DNA of 34,793 nucleotides, taken from positions 2,584,096 through 2,618,888 of the forward strand of contig FN649727.1 of the NCBI GenBank assembly GCA_000310025.1, read 5' to 3'. Shown here piece after piece: positions 1 through 11,274 of the stretch (position 1 is the first letter of the stretch; each line of letters starts with the position of its first letter). The notes beneath the pieces are model-generated. The model was not told the origin of the DNA, ran no database searches, and was given only the letters and a program-made list of their open reading frames with translations. The position numbers and the translations under genes are program-made. Source of the stretch: Ectocarpus siliculosus (taxonomy: Eukaryota; Sar; Phaeophyceae; Ectocarpales; Ectocarpaceae).

Positions 1-691
1 TTCAACCGTACCCGGTTTGGTTTGACTTCGCCCTAGGCGTTGTTCTTCCATCGCAACACCTTGTTCACAACGTCTCTTCGCGCAACACGACCGCTCAATA
101 TCTTTAGCTAAACAAATTGGCACCGAAGAGGAGCTTGTCTGTGTGACCCCGAATCGGAGTTCTTCTGTTGAATGGACAACGCAACGAGGTGGGTGGGAAT
201 TGTGGGCGATGGTTCGTGCATGGGACAAGGAACGAAAAGGCGTGTGCAGGACCCGATGAAGTTCGTCGGTAGATGGTACACACCACACAACTTCCGACGA
301 GCAAGTCGAGCAATTGGTCGCAGCGTTTGCAGAAACGAACGCTTCTTCTGTCGAAGGTTCCCTTCACGGCACGACAACGAACGATAAACACGGTAACACC
401 AAAATTGCTGCAGTCAACTTTTGGTTGATCCCGCTTTCTACCATCCGATCGCAGACGCTTCTACTATGTAGTTTCTTAAGTGCTAGGGTGCATGTTGGCA
501 GGGTGGGGGAGGGGGGGAGGGTCTGCTTGATCGTGCTCGAATTTCTTCAACACACCTCAAAGATCTTGCGAAATGATGCAATAAATACGGCCCGAAATAG
601 GTTCAAAGCACGTAGAGACAAGAGGAACGCCTCTCCCAATGTGTTGCCGGGATATACGCTAAGAGGTAGACGTGTAAACGAATTGTACGCG
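1..691. other. NOX 3' flank, no supported gene
   Basis: This follows the predicted NOX stop codon and probably includes its 3' UTR. Between about 100 and 390 several frames on both strands are open, but they are mutually exclusive. None has a recognisable motif, splice context or the GC-rich third positions of the real exons here. A poly-purine run lies near 505-521. Confidence 0.4.
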
Positions 692-3600
692 TCAAGGAAG
701 GTCTTCCAGCCAGACTTGGGCGTGACTTATGCTCCTCCTCACCTTCTTGATGTTCTCCACGGTGCTGGTGCTGGCCCTGATAAGTACGGTCCTCGACTTC
801 TTCTGGGATGCATCGAGGTGCTCGGTCACCTTCACGGGGAAGGAACATGACGAGGAGGAGGGAGTTGAGGCCGTGATGTAACAACGGAGTTGATGTATGT
901 CGTGCGTTGTGCACGCAGTCGTAAGGGATGACAGGGATAGGTTGGGATGGGATGGCGCGCGCGTGCCATAGTTCCCACGGGCTGACCAAAAGATACTCCA
1001 GTACGAAGATGTTTTTTTTTAATCTAGCACGAAGATGGATTGTTTTCGTCTGCAGAGTCTTTGCACGGGATGTGTACAAGGGTTGCACGACCATGGTTTA
1101 TCAAACACGCCAGCACCGCCGGGTGGTCGGCGAATACACCACGCACATCTGTGTCATATATCAACTGGAGGTGCCCCTGAAATAACAGAGGCAACACGCC
1201 GATGGTCTAATCAGGGAATGCACAAGACACAAGACGTCTTCATCATCCAACGCCGTCGTTGGTCTGCGATGATAGATATACTTGTAGCAATGCCAAGTGG
1301 ATGTAGGATTGTGTGGTACGTGGAATGTATTTCCAGGTTGTGCAAGGTACCCCTGTTGTATACTGCGTCGCCCCCTCATGGTGGTGCGTGCACGCGTGCG
1401 TGCAGTCCATGTCTGTTCATGTGTTCATGTGTTCATGTGTTCATGTGTTCATGTGTTCATCATGTGTTCATGTGTTCATGTGTTCATGTGTTCATGTGAA
1501 GAAGTCTATACAACAAACCCAGCACATCTTTCCTCCTTGGCGCGAGTTCGCCGAGTTGCCGACACCCTATTCAACACACGTCTTGCGACAAGCTACCCCC
1601 AGTTCGGATCATCCTAACATGCGAAACAAGCATCGTGCAACGAGTAGCTCACGAGCACTGTTCTTGTACGAGTCACGGCAAAGGAACAGTTGGTACTCTT
1701 GCCTTAGTGGTTCGCCCACGTGCTTATTCGTCCTGTTTTCTGATTTCTTCATTGTCTCATTAGTCATCTGTTTTGCATCTACAAGAGTAGAGTCACCCCC
1801 CCCGCTACAGGGGAGGGGGTAGTCTTAGGCTAGCCTCTCTCTCTTCTTACTACAGGCGTGAAGTACACGGGCTAGAGCATAGACACTACGTAGCCTTGCA
1901 TGCCTTGCGCTTTCGCGCATGACACAAACCTGGTTGTCCATCCTCTTGGTGGCCGCGTTTGCGGTGTTTCCGCTGGACCTGGGAGACGTCCTCGCCGCTC
2001 CTATCCCCGTAGTCGCTCCGGTCCCGGACAAGCCGATGCCCGCGGTAAGGGTCGCCGATGGAGTAGCGTTCAGGGCGTCCAGGATAAACTTGGCGATGTC
2101 GGGTCGGCCGAAGTTGAGGGTGACGTCATGGGCCACGGGGGGAGGCATGTCACCGTGCTCTCCCCAGCCGGTTGTGTCTTCCTGGAAGCGCAAAGGGCGA
2201 CGGCCGAGCGAAGAAGAATAACAATTGGCACGTTGTTTATCAAACCACAAAGGGACAAAATAATGGACGTGTTTTGCGACGGTGGTTCACTTTTTTGCTA
2301 CGATGATGCAAGGATGAGGTTTCAGTTAAGGAAAACGTTTGGGGGGAGGTGCGCGCGCGTGCCGGGAGTGCGGGTTACAACGGTATGATGACTACGAATG
2401 AATGCAGGAGAAGACAGTGGACGACCGTGCGGGAGTACACGGTAGTGTGCCACGAACGTGAGTAGGAGTGATGGACAGTAACACCTAGCGAGATGAGGTC
2501 CGTAAGCTCTCGCACGCAAAACAAACAAACAGACGTACTCACCCTCGTCCTGTCGTCTTCGATGTCGCTGAGCATGGTGCCTTGAGAGTGTTGCCTCGCA
2601 CGGGCGAACACGGACTGGAGGCTGTCGCCGTGCCTGTGCACCGACGAGTGCGTCAGCTTGTGCAGAGACGTATGCGTCAGTAGTTCCCCCGCCTGACGCG
2701 CACCAATCAATGACGTGCACCGCAGAAAATTAATGACGAGGGGAGTTCGACTTGTTGTAAGAGAGAAAAAACGATTTAGTTGCATGTTCAACAAACTATG
2801 GGAAGAATCTAATACACATTATACTAGTCAAGAATACGGTGAAAAACAATTGAGACAATTGCAAAAATTGAAACGAGAAGTATTTCTAGGTGGAGTAAGA
2901 GCGAAGAAAACACGGCAGGTGTCGGCGTTCCTCGTACTTAAACAACAAACTCAACCACGCAGAGGGCACGACCAAAACCACTACAACAATGGCGAGAAAG
3001 TGAGTTTCGCGGGGCCATAAAACGTGGAGCACGTTCGCACATGAAGAGCTTGTTCACGACCGAATACGTCATGGTGGAGGAAACTCGCGTGGTGTACTTT
3101 GTCTTGATTCCCATACCATGCCGGAATCCGAGCTTGGTTAATCGTCACCCACCTCGGCATCCCCGACCCACTTCCCCTTCTTGGTGCAAAACTTGTTCGT
3201 AGATCGGGAGAGGAGCTTGGACATGGCATCCTTGATCTCTTCGTCGGGATTGCCGGTGAGGTGCACCGTGCTGGTCACCATCCTCAGCTGCAAAACACAC
3301 ACCAAGGCATGCAACAGCGGGGGAGGTATCGTGCGTCGGACAACACACGGGCAGAGTGGCACAAAGCTAGCCGCGGCAGGGGAGATCACATCTCCATGTC
3401 ACGAAAACACACTGGTGCCTACTATGTTAGACGCTACGAAATTCTCCTTCTCATTGGACCAGATGGATGGGTGGGCCATCGCCACAACACGCCCTATTCT
3501 CGAGTTTGGTGCAACGGTGCATAAGACGCCAAGCAGTAGCTATGTGCAGTTCAAGTATCAGCACACATGCCCTCTCAACATTCCCATGCGTTTGTACGTA

Positions 3601-5623
3601 CATCCACGCACCTGCTTCTCGAAGAGCGCCATCATGCCGTGGTCCCTCGCGATCCACATCAGGTGAATGTTCTTTTTCGCCGCGAACCTGGAACATCCGC
3701 GTCAGAAAACTGTCAAGAACAAGCTAAACACAACCCGCGGGAACATGAGAAAACAAGAGAGGCTTCACACTGACTGGTAGGACGAATAATTTCGCGAACG
3801 AGGATAATCGGACAAAAATATCAACGTGTCTTAGTCTTTGTTTTTCCTTCTAACCACACAGAAAAGAAGAGACAGGTGTCAACACGCAGAAAAAGAAAGA
3901 CAAGTGGCGTCCACATCGTGAACGGCGAGGACAATAACCGTTCACCGCCGCCCACCCATCTTCACTTTTGGCCCATCCCCGTGTACTTGGCTTGAGCGGC
4001 GGAAACCCATCCCTTCACACTTTCCGAGGCAATCGAGACGCGGTTAGGTTATAGCGAGATCGGTAACCGAGCCCAGCCACAGCGGGGAGGAGGGAAAAGA
4101 AAAAAAAATCCATGACTAGGTCTGATTGCAAGTACAGCTGGTACCGGTGTTTGACATGGTTTCAGAGGTTTTCCTGCTTGCACTCGCAAAGAGGTGTCGG
4201 TCAAGTCAGCCCAATGATGTAGCTGGTTTGATTTCGGAAAAGACGAAGATATTTACGAAAGAGGGAGGATCCAACAATTAGTTCTGTCGAAGTATTGTGG
4301 CAAAATATTTATTTCCCCGCCTATTTTGTTGTTGTGAACGTGTTTGAAACTTTTGCATTTGCGCCGCATTTTTCTTTCACCTGTCGGCGACGGCGACAGC
4401 CGGTGTGATGCCCGCTCCGGTGCAGATGAGCAGCACTGCTCAAAATCGCCGTTTTTGTCCCCCGTAGCGATAGTGACCGGCCCAAAAAGCATGACAGGAA
4501 GAGCAGGAAGAGCAGCGATGGCGGCGGCCGCAGCAGCCGCAGAGACAGCCGTGGGTATGAACGTAAAGGTAGGGGCGCCAGTCAACACAGAGAGTGCCAC
4601 AACCAAATTGCGTCCAATCAAAGAAACGCTGTTGCGGAAGGCGCACTCTTTGGAACGATATGGTTCACTCATGTTAGTGCCCGCAGTTTTTCAGGAGGGG
4701 TGGGAGGGTAAGTGGATGGGGGCGGGAGGAGGGGGGTAGCGTGGACATAGATTCCTACAATACTTTACGAGCCCGGGAAGGGTACTGGATAGGTTCCATG
4801 TGGCCAAAGTTTTCAAGTCAAACAAGGTTAATTCGAAGGCAGGAAATAACGCAAAATATTTGTGCACCATCTATCCTCGTCGCGATACAGCCGCAACCCG
4901 GTGAACAGTTGAGTTTGTTTCCGTGGTCGTGGTCCTTTTCACCATTGTCGAAGAGATGATCGCCGTATCGCGTGTATTCTTCTCTGGGACTTCACCTGGA
5001 ACTATTATGTTGCCACGGTTATAAGCCTGCAGCTACCTTTCTTCACCTTTTTTGGCACGAACACGAGGAATCATCAGCATTTATCCTTACTTCATGGGAC
5101 GCTATGGTTTCCCGGACATATTGGCTGGTATGACTTCACCGTTCTGTACCAAAGGGTCATCCACAATAAACTGACTTTTCATCGTTGATTGTCTGGAAAC
5201 GTTCATCATGTGATCTTAGTTCATCCGTGTTTCGATGAGGATGTCAACGTTACACTGTTTTGATTGTAGTTGTTTTTTTGGCCGAATATTCTGGAGCTTA
5301 CCGTTGTCGTAAAACAGCGTCGTCTCGATGAGGCTAGGCTGCGCCGCGGTGATCCACAGAGGTTGGGAGGGGTTCGCTAGCCCGAGGCGGAACAGATCTT
5401 TCGTCCAGTCGCCAACCTGCTCTCTCCGCATACACGGGCAGACAGGTCAACGAGGACGGCAACGACCGCAAAAACCAACGAGTGGATGAGGGGGGGGAGG
5501 GGCGATGTGGGACGAAAGTTTCTCGCTCAATCATCCCTGGGGACCCTGCCACCGCCTCCTTGTAAGTTAGCTTTGTCCGCAATTTTTGAGGATTTCCGAT
5601 CTTGTTGCTTCTCTTTGTCCGCT

Positions 5624-5654
<31 letters not shown>

Positions 5655-5655
5655 A

Positions 5656-5704
<49 letters not shown>

Positions 5705-6339
5705 TTCTCTCTCTTTCTCTCTCTCTCTCTCGCTCGATCCGCACGGCTTCCCTCCTCGGCAGCATTGAGTTTGGCACCAGGCCGCGTTCATGGCCGTCTG
5801 CGTAAGAGCGTTCAGAGGAAGGGCCAAATGTAGCACAAGCGAGACACGCACGAGCATTTTCAGAGCCTGCTTACCGCCTCCGCGTAAAACGCCGCCCTCG
5901 ACGTGACACCGGGGACGGGGATGAGGGAGAAAGGGTGCCATTCTGCGCGGTCGATGGCGGGGCAGTTCACGTAGATGTAGGACCCTGCCTTGAAGGTGTA
6001 CCCTCTGATAAGCGAGGGAAGTGCAGTAGAATGAGGACGGAGGAAGAAGGCGTGGGAGAAAGGGCGGGTGAGGGATATGTGTCATACTGAGATTTTGACG
6101 CGTGTTCTTTCCCATATGTGTGAAGGTGAATACGACTGCATGCGTGCGACGACATAAAATCCGGTTTGAATTCAAGGAGAACCTCCTTGTGGTGCCCACG
6201 TGATACTGCCAGGTTGCAACAGGAGGTAGCAAAGCAGGGGCGATTGCTTTTCGGGTGGAGTTCGGACCAATCACTGAGAAAGAAGAGAGTCAGTAAAAGA
6301 GACATAGACATGCGCATGAGATGGGGAAGGGAAGGAGGC

Positions 6340-6418
<79 letters not shown>

Positions 6419-9400
6419 TGGGCGAAACAAAAGAAATAACAGTCGACTCTCTTACTGGCAACTCAAGGCGAAGGAGATGCAGGTGGGGTGCATCGCTCGC
6501 TAGGTACATACCTGATCTCCAAACGAAAGGGAGCTAAATAGCAGTCACTTGGCATGGCAGCAACAGCCAGGAATGGCGCCACAGCACGGCTTGCGTCATA
6601 CCGGCGCAACTCCCGTCACCCGCTACTCCTTTGGAGATATTCTGCACATTTTTCCGTGGCTCCTTTCCCTCCGAGTCCAATAACTCCGAGTCCAATAAGC
6701 TACCAAATGCAACAGCACCGATCGCCTGAGCCTGTCCTACTGTTGGTTTTGAATCGCGACGCTGCAGCTGATGTACGTACTCTCAAACCGAGATTAGCGC
6801 TGCCTATTTGTTGCATTCTTTCTTCATCACTCACTCTGGAAGGTCGATCCCAACCATCGTGCCCCTCCCGATGGCCTCGTAGGTAGGATGAGACACCAAA
6901 AATGTCCTGTAGACAACGAAGTGTAGGTATTGTCAATATCGGGGGGGGCGGGGTTAGCTGAAATGCTTGCAGGCAGGAAAAAGGCACCAGTTGCACGGCT
7001 AGGACAAACTGACAGAATTGATTGAGTCGACAAAACGAAGACTCGATATCCTCCGTATTCCGCGCGTGTGTGTCTAGCCGGTCGTGAGCGGGAGGCAAGC
7101 CTTGCATGCACCAACATTAATAGCTGCAAAACTGTCCGGGTGAGCGATCTGATTTGACGGACAAGCGCACAGCCACCCAGCTCTTTGGGAAACTTCAGCG
7201 GGGGTGTATACCGATCACATACTCCGTACCGCCTTCCCCGTCCAACGTATACATCGAGTACTCCCCATGCCTCGCGCTACAGCAGGCCTGTCCCCCGAGG
7301 ACCAAGCCGTTACCCCGCAATCGTCCATGAGTACAGACATTGAACCATTCCCGCGACATGGTCGGGTTCATGTAAGAAGGACTTGTTTAACTACTGTTTC
7401 GGATGCCTGGTTTGTGCGTGCTGATGGGCACGTACGACCAAACCAGATGCTTCACCCTGCCCGCTGGACACGGAAGATGCTTCATTCTGTCCGGGACGCT
7501 CACAAATCACCAAAAACACCATCACCCACAATGAAACAACAGCACCAACACCATACTCTCGGCGGCAACAAACCATGAAGCACGGACCACCCATCGCCCA
7601 GTTCGCGACTCACTGCTTGGTGATGAAGTAGAAGTTATCGATGAGGTACCACAAGAGCAGGATGGACGCCACGTATCTAAACACGACACTGTGGAAGCAG
7701 AGCGCCACCAGCATGACGAGGAAGAGCATGTGCATCCTCTTGCGGAACTGGAACGTCATCTGCAGGGGCAATGGTCGCGACGGGTATGAGGCCTAGCAGT
7801 TTCCGTCATGAGCAAAGCTCAATTAGTAGTCATAGGGATGGGACAAATCAACTTTTTTTGTCTCACCCGTAGTCCTGGGGGAAACCGGGGGACGGGAGAG
7901 GTGGGGGAGGCGAATTTGGAAAGGAAATTCCGGATGGCATAAATTGTTGAGAGAGAACACGAAAGGCACTGATGACTTTTCATTTTTTGAATGACGTTCT
8001 TGCCCTCGCATCGTGCGTGTGTCGAGCAGCGTTCCCTGAAGCTAATACTACCGTTGATGACTGTTTTCTCTTCATTTGGGTTTCGCTACAACATTCCAAC
8101 GACCTTTCAAATCACGTTCCGTGCTCTATCTAATCCGCTCTGTGTACCCGGCCGCACTGCGCTGTACCCAGGTGGAAACACAGCCCGTAGGGACCTCGAA
8201 ATAAAAAAGATACATACAAGAAGGGCCGCGTTTCTCTGGATATATGTATAAAACCCTCACCTTATTCCGGAAGAAGCTGAACCTCATGGGTAGCACGATG
8301 GGCAGCAGCAACAGTATGGCAAAAATCCCCGATCGGAAGGCGTGCGTTTCGTACATGAGAAACTTCTCATCCGCGTAGCTTACCTACAAGATGGGAGAGC
8401 GTGATGGGGCAGAAAATCAATGTAAGCCTCTCTCTCTGGCGGAACAAGTCCTCCCGCGGTGCGTCTATTCGTACCTCGCTTCCTCCCTCTCTGCTGTCTC
8501 AATGTCACCTACTGTTTCCTTCTCTCCTTGTTGTTGTTTTCGTCTCATCTCTAGCGTCGTCGCCCACAGTGACTACTGAAGAGTTTCGGTGGGGGAGCGC
8601 TTGGTGACAGGTATGCTTGAGGGCTCTTCTCAGGATGGCGTAAACAATCAGCCATGGCATGAGAGGAATGCTGTTGCGTACTCCCTCCTAATCGGAATTC
8701 CTCAACTAATAAAGGCTGGCCAAAAGGTATAGGGCAAGACTGCAAGCAACAGTACTAAATGACAAGTTTTTCTCAAGTTTACGAGGCTACCCATGCGATT
8801 CTCTCTTCTGCGGTGCTTGGCAAAATTCTCAAAAAGCGAGGAGGCTTAACCGTTTCTTCCTCGACTGCCGTTACCATGAACTTTCGTACTTTTGGCTTCC
8901 TGCCACGTGAAGATGCGAAATGGATCAAAAACTAGTCATCTCTCCGCCTCTCTTCACTCCCCTCCTGCGTGTCCCTCTTCTAGTCCCCTTTCTCGTTCCT
9001 TGTCTTGTTTTTCCTCTCTCTCTCTCTCTCTTTCTCGTATTCCATCACCACGCTTTTCTTTGTCTGTCTGTCTGTCTGTCTGTCTGGTGCGCGCGGCCGA
9101 TGCTCACTATAAATAGACGCAAACAAGCACAGGATTCCGCACTCACCCGGGCGAGATGAAGCACCCCGTGCGCCCAGCCGGCCACGAGGGTCAGAAAGCC
9201 GAAGTCTGTTCCCAATCCGATATTCAAAGCGAAAAGATTCCGTGTGACGATCGGAGTTCGTAAGATATGTTATGGTATAGAGAAAGAAAAGCACGCCCGC
9301 ATGGCGGTGGGGGGACGGGCGGGATAGGTAAAATTGCAATTGATGTTAGCGCCGCGAAGACACTTAGGAACGGTGTACGGCTGGAGGAATGAACTTCCAG

Positions 9401-11274
9401 TGGTTGGGGTGGACGAGATGTAACCCGCTGTAGACGTGTTTGAGATGACGGAAGTCAGTTCGACAGGACAGAGCTGGCAAACGATCTTGCAACCTTCAGT
9501 TTTGGAGAGTCCTCCACAAGCGGGTAGTTTATTCAACCTTCCCCACGTCATTGATTCCTCAAAACAGTTCAGAAAGAACAAGCACCGCTCGTACAAGGTC
9601 ACTCGTGCAACCCTCCGATAGAGGACAAAACGACGCCACGCGCAAGCACGAAAACTTGCGCCATCAATACAGGTACATGAACATTATACCTAAAGTGGTG
9701 GGGTTGGAATTGTGCGGGTAGAAGTACCATCATCAACCACATCGCCGCTGTTCCGTCAACGGCAGCAACCACCACAACATCGCCAACACGACTACGAACA
9801 CGTTAAAACCTTAATAACGATCATACAACCGACCGACGACACCAACGCCGCCGCCGACAACAACCAGATCAACTCACAGGTGTGCAGATCGTGGGCGGGC
9901 TCGAAGTCGAGAACGGTGCCAAGCCACGAGTGGTGGAGGTACGCCCGCGACGCGTAGCACTTGGAGACGACCGACACCGACAGGCTAGCGTACAGGAGGC
10001 CCGCAAGAAAACGGGACCCGGTCAACATGACTTTCTCGGGCAACGTCGTGGCGCAGATGACGCTGGTAACGTGAGGGCACAATTGAGATCATTTGAAACG
10101 ACGGGGGAGTTCCGCGTGAGAGGAAATCGATGTTCGTTTCCTACACACGGCAGCATATCAGTTGTTGCCACGACATCCATCGTGCGAACTCAAACCGTTT
10201 CCGTTAAACACACCAACTCCATGGGTACTCAGGTAGAACGTTTCCCACGGCCCACCGACGGCCCACTGAGAAGTAACGAACAACCGAGACCCGCAACTTG
10301 CTCTCTTTTCGAACGAGACCCACAAAAACAGTCCACGACGTGCCCGCACCACGTCAACACCCCGTACCGAAAGACACGATATCCTCGTCACACCGCCATG
10401 AGAATGATCGCTCTGGTGCCCCCCGCTCCGTACGGGAGGTATACAGCATTACAAACGTGTCTCTCACGCCCTATGGAACTCAGTCTACTTGCACCATATG
10501 CGTGTCGACTGCGAATACCCCACTACGTTACGGCTCTCACTCTGATGGGCATATGTGCCCCGTGTCCCGGTCGTAGGAGACGGCCCAAGTAATGATGGCC
10601 TTGTAGAGGGCCGACGCTAGCGTGACCTGGACGACGGGAGGAGCGGACAGCCATCAGCCAGCCAACCAACCAGCCAGACGGCCAACACACAGGAAACCAT
10701 CAGCGGCAAGTACGCAGTTCTTGAACCACCAGAAACAGGTCGAGAAAGCAATACCTAGACTGAAACAAGAACTGCTTCGATTCTCGAATAGAGCTCGTTG
10801 ACGTGGCCGGTGCGTATCGCTGGCCGAAGAAGAGCATGCACACGGAGCTACGCAGCGGCCCAAGTGGCGTACAAGAGCATAAACCCGCCGGTTGAATTCT
10901 GAATCAGGATGTCGTACATGGAAATCTGCTCCTTCCCCACCCATCCCAGCCCCAACCTTGTCATACACAGCACAAAACACACTCACAAGCTTGAAGAAAT
11001 CGAACACTGACAGCCCCAATTGCTCCTTGCCGTGATGAGACCCCAAGAGAGTGGCGGCCTCATCCTCGTCTTCATGCGAACCGTCCGCGTAGACGTCTCC
11101 TAGTCCGTGTTTCCGTTCGCCCTGGCAGTCCTTGTTGACCAGGTGAGAGGGGGCGTCCGACCCTCTTCCGCCCACCCATGCAACGGCTGCGGTGCCTCCT
11201 TCGGTTGTTGTACCGCCGGCAGGTGGGGTGTCTGCGGCGTGCGCGTCCGCTCCCATTTCGTGCAGGCTCGGCAT
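692..11274 (-). CDS. NADPH oxidase / ferric reductase-type flavocytochrome, 15 exons
   Basis: Membrane flavocytochrome that moves electrons from NADPH via FAD and two hemes across a membrane, producing superoxide (NOX) or reducing metal (FRE). Exons, 5' to 3': 11274-10987, 10626-10541, 10062-9878, 9205-9147, 8383-8261, 7759-7614, 6906-6835, 6004-5875, 5416-5302, 4435-4381, 3687-3612, 3287-3153, 2692-2543, 2181-1930, 829-692. All phases agree and sum to 669 codons plus TGA. Residues 1-90 are hydrophilic with an acidic patch and no complete EF-hand. About six membrane segments follow. Heme ligands H185/H199 (spacing 14) and H257/H270 (spacing 13) match NOX. FAD motif HPFSL is at 343-347, GAGITP at 408-413, WIARD at 431-435 and FGRPD at 564-568. 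Residues 491-540 (His/Ser-rich) and about 578-620 (Ser/Thr/Gly-rich) look like inserts. GPxG and CGP are absent. The join from 1930 to 829 is the least certain, because its donor is GTTTGT; reading on instead stops at 1825. NOX versus ferric reductase is not settled. Confidence 0.88.
1414..1497. repeat. Tandem octamer repeat (TGTTCATG)n
   Basis: About ten head-to-tail copies of TGTTCATG, interrupted once near 1460 by a CAT insertion. It sits in the predicted last NOX intron (830-1929). Reading it as protein gives a spurious Val/His/Phe/Met/Cys/Ser repeat. Confidence 0.95.
5622..5732. repeat. (CT)n microsatellite in a NOX intron
   Basis: About 110 bases of CT with a few TTT and TAT interruptions. 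It lies in the NOX intron 5417-5874, immediately 3' (in transcript order) of the exon 5875-6004. In the pre-mRNA it is a GA-rich purine tract. Confidence 0.97.
6340..6416. repeat. (GA)n microsatellite in a NOX intron
   Basis: About 77 bases of GA with AAA interruptions in the NOX intron 6005-6834, upstream (in transcript order) of the exon 5875-6004. In the pre-mRNA it is CU-rich and complementary to the tract from 5622-5732. Confidence 0.97.
9014..9085. repeat. Adjacent (CT)n and (TCTG)n microsatellites
   Basis: A short CT run (about 9014-9035) is followed by about six copies of TCTG (9060-9085). Both lie in the NOX intron 8384-9146, just 3' of the exon carrying the heme ligand H199. Confidence 0.9.

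Noticed and set aside
1414-1497. CRISPR-like array.
   Set aside because: Contiguous 8-base tandem units with no spacers, in a eukaryotic intron; a simple satellite.
2981-3110. Candidate extra NOX exon ending in YGPAKL, which resembles the missing CGP motif.
   Set aside because: It lies before the GRPD segment in transcript order, which is the wrong position, and lacks a proper donor. The flanking exons join in phase without it.
5486-6509. Ser/Leu and Arg/Glu repeat proteins on both strands.
   Set aside because: These are translations of the (CT)n and (GA)n microsatellites in NOX introns.
7200-7400. Possible extra NOX exon between the last membrane segment and the FAD domain.
   Set aside because: The exon ending at 7614 (phase 2) joins directly to the one starting at 6906, restoring a Gln codon and a continuous NOX alignment.
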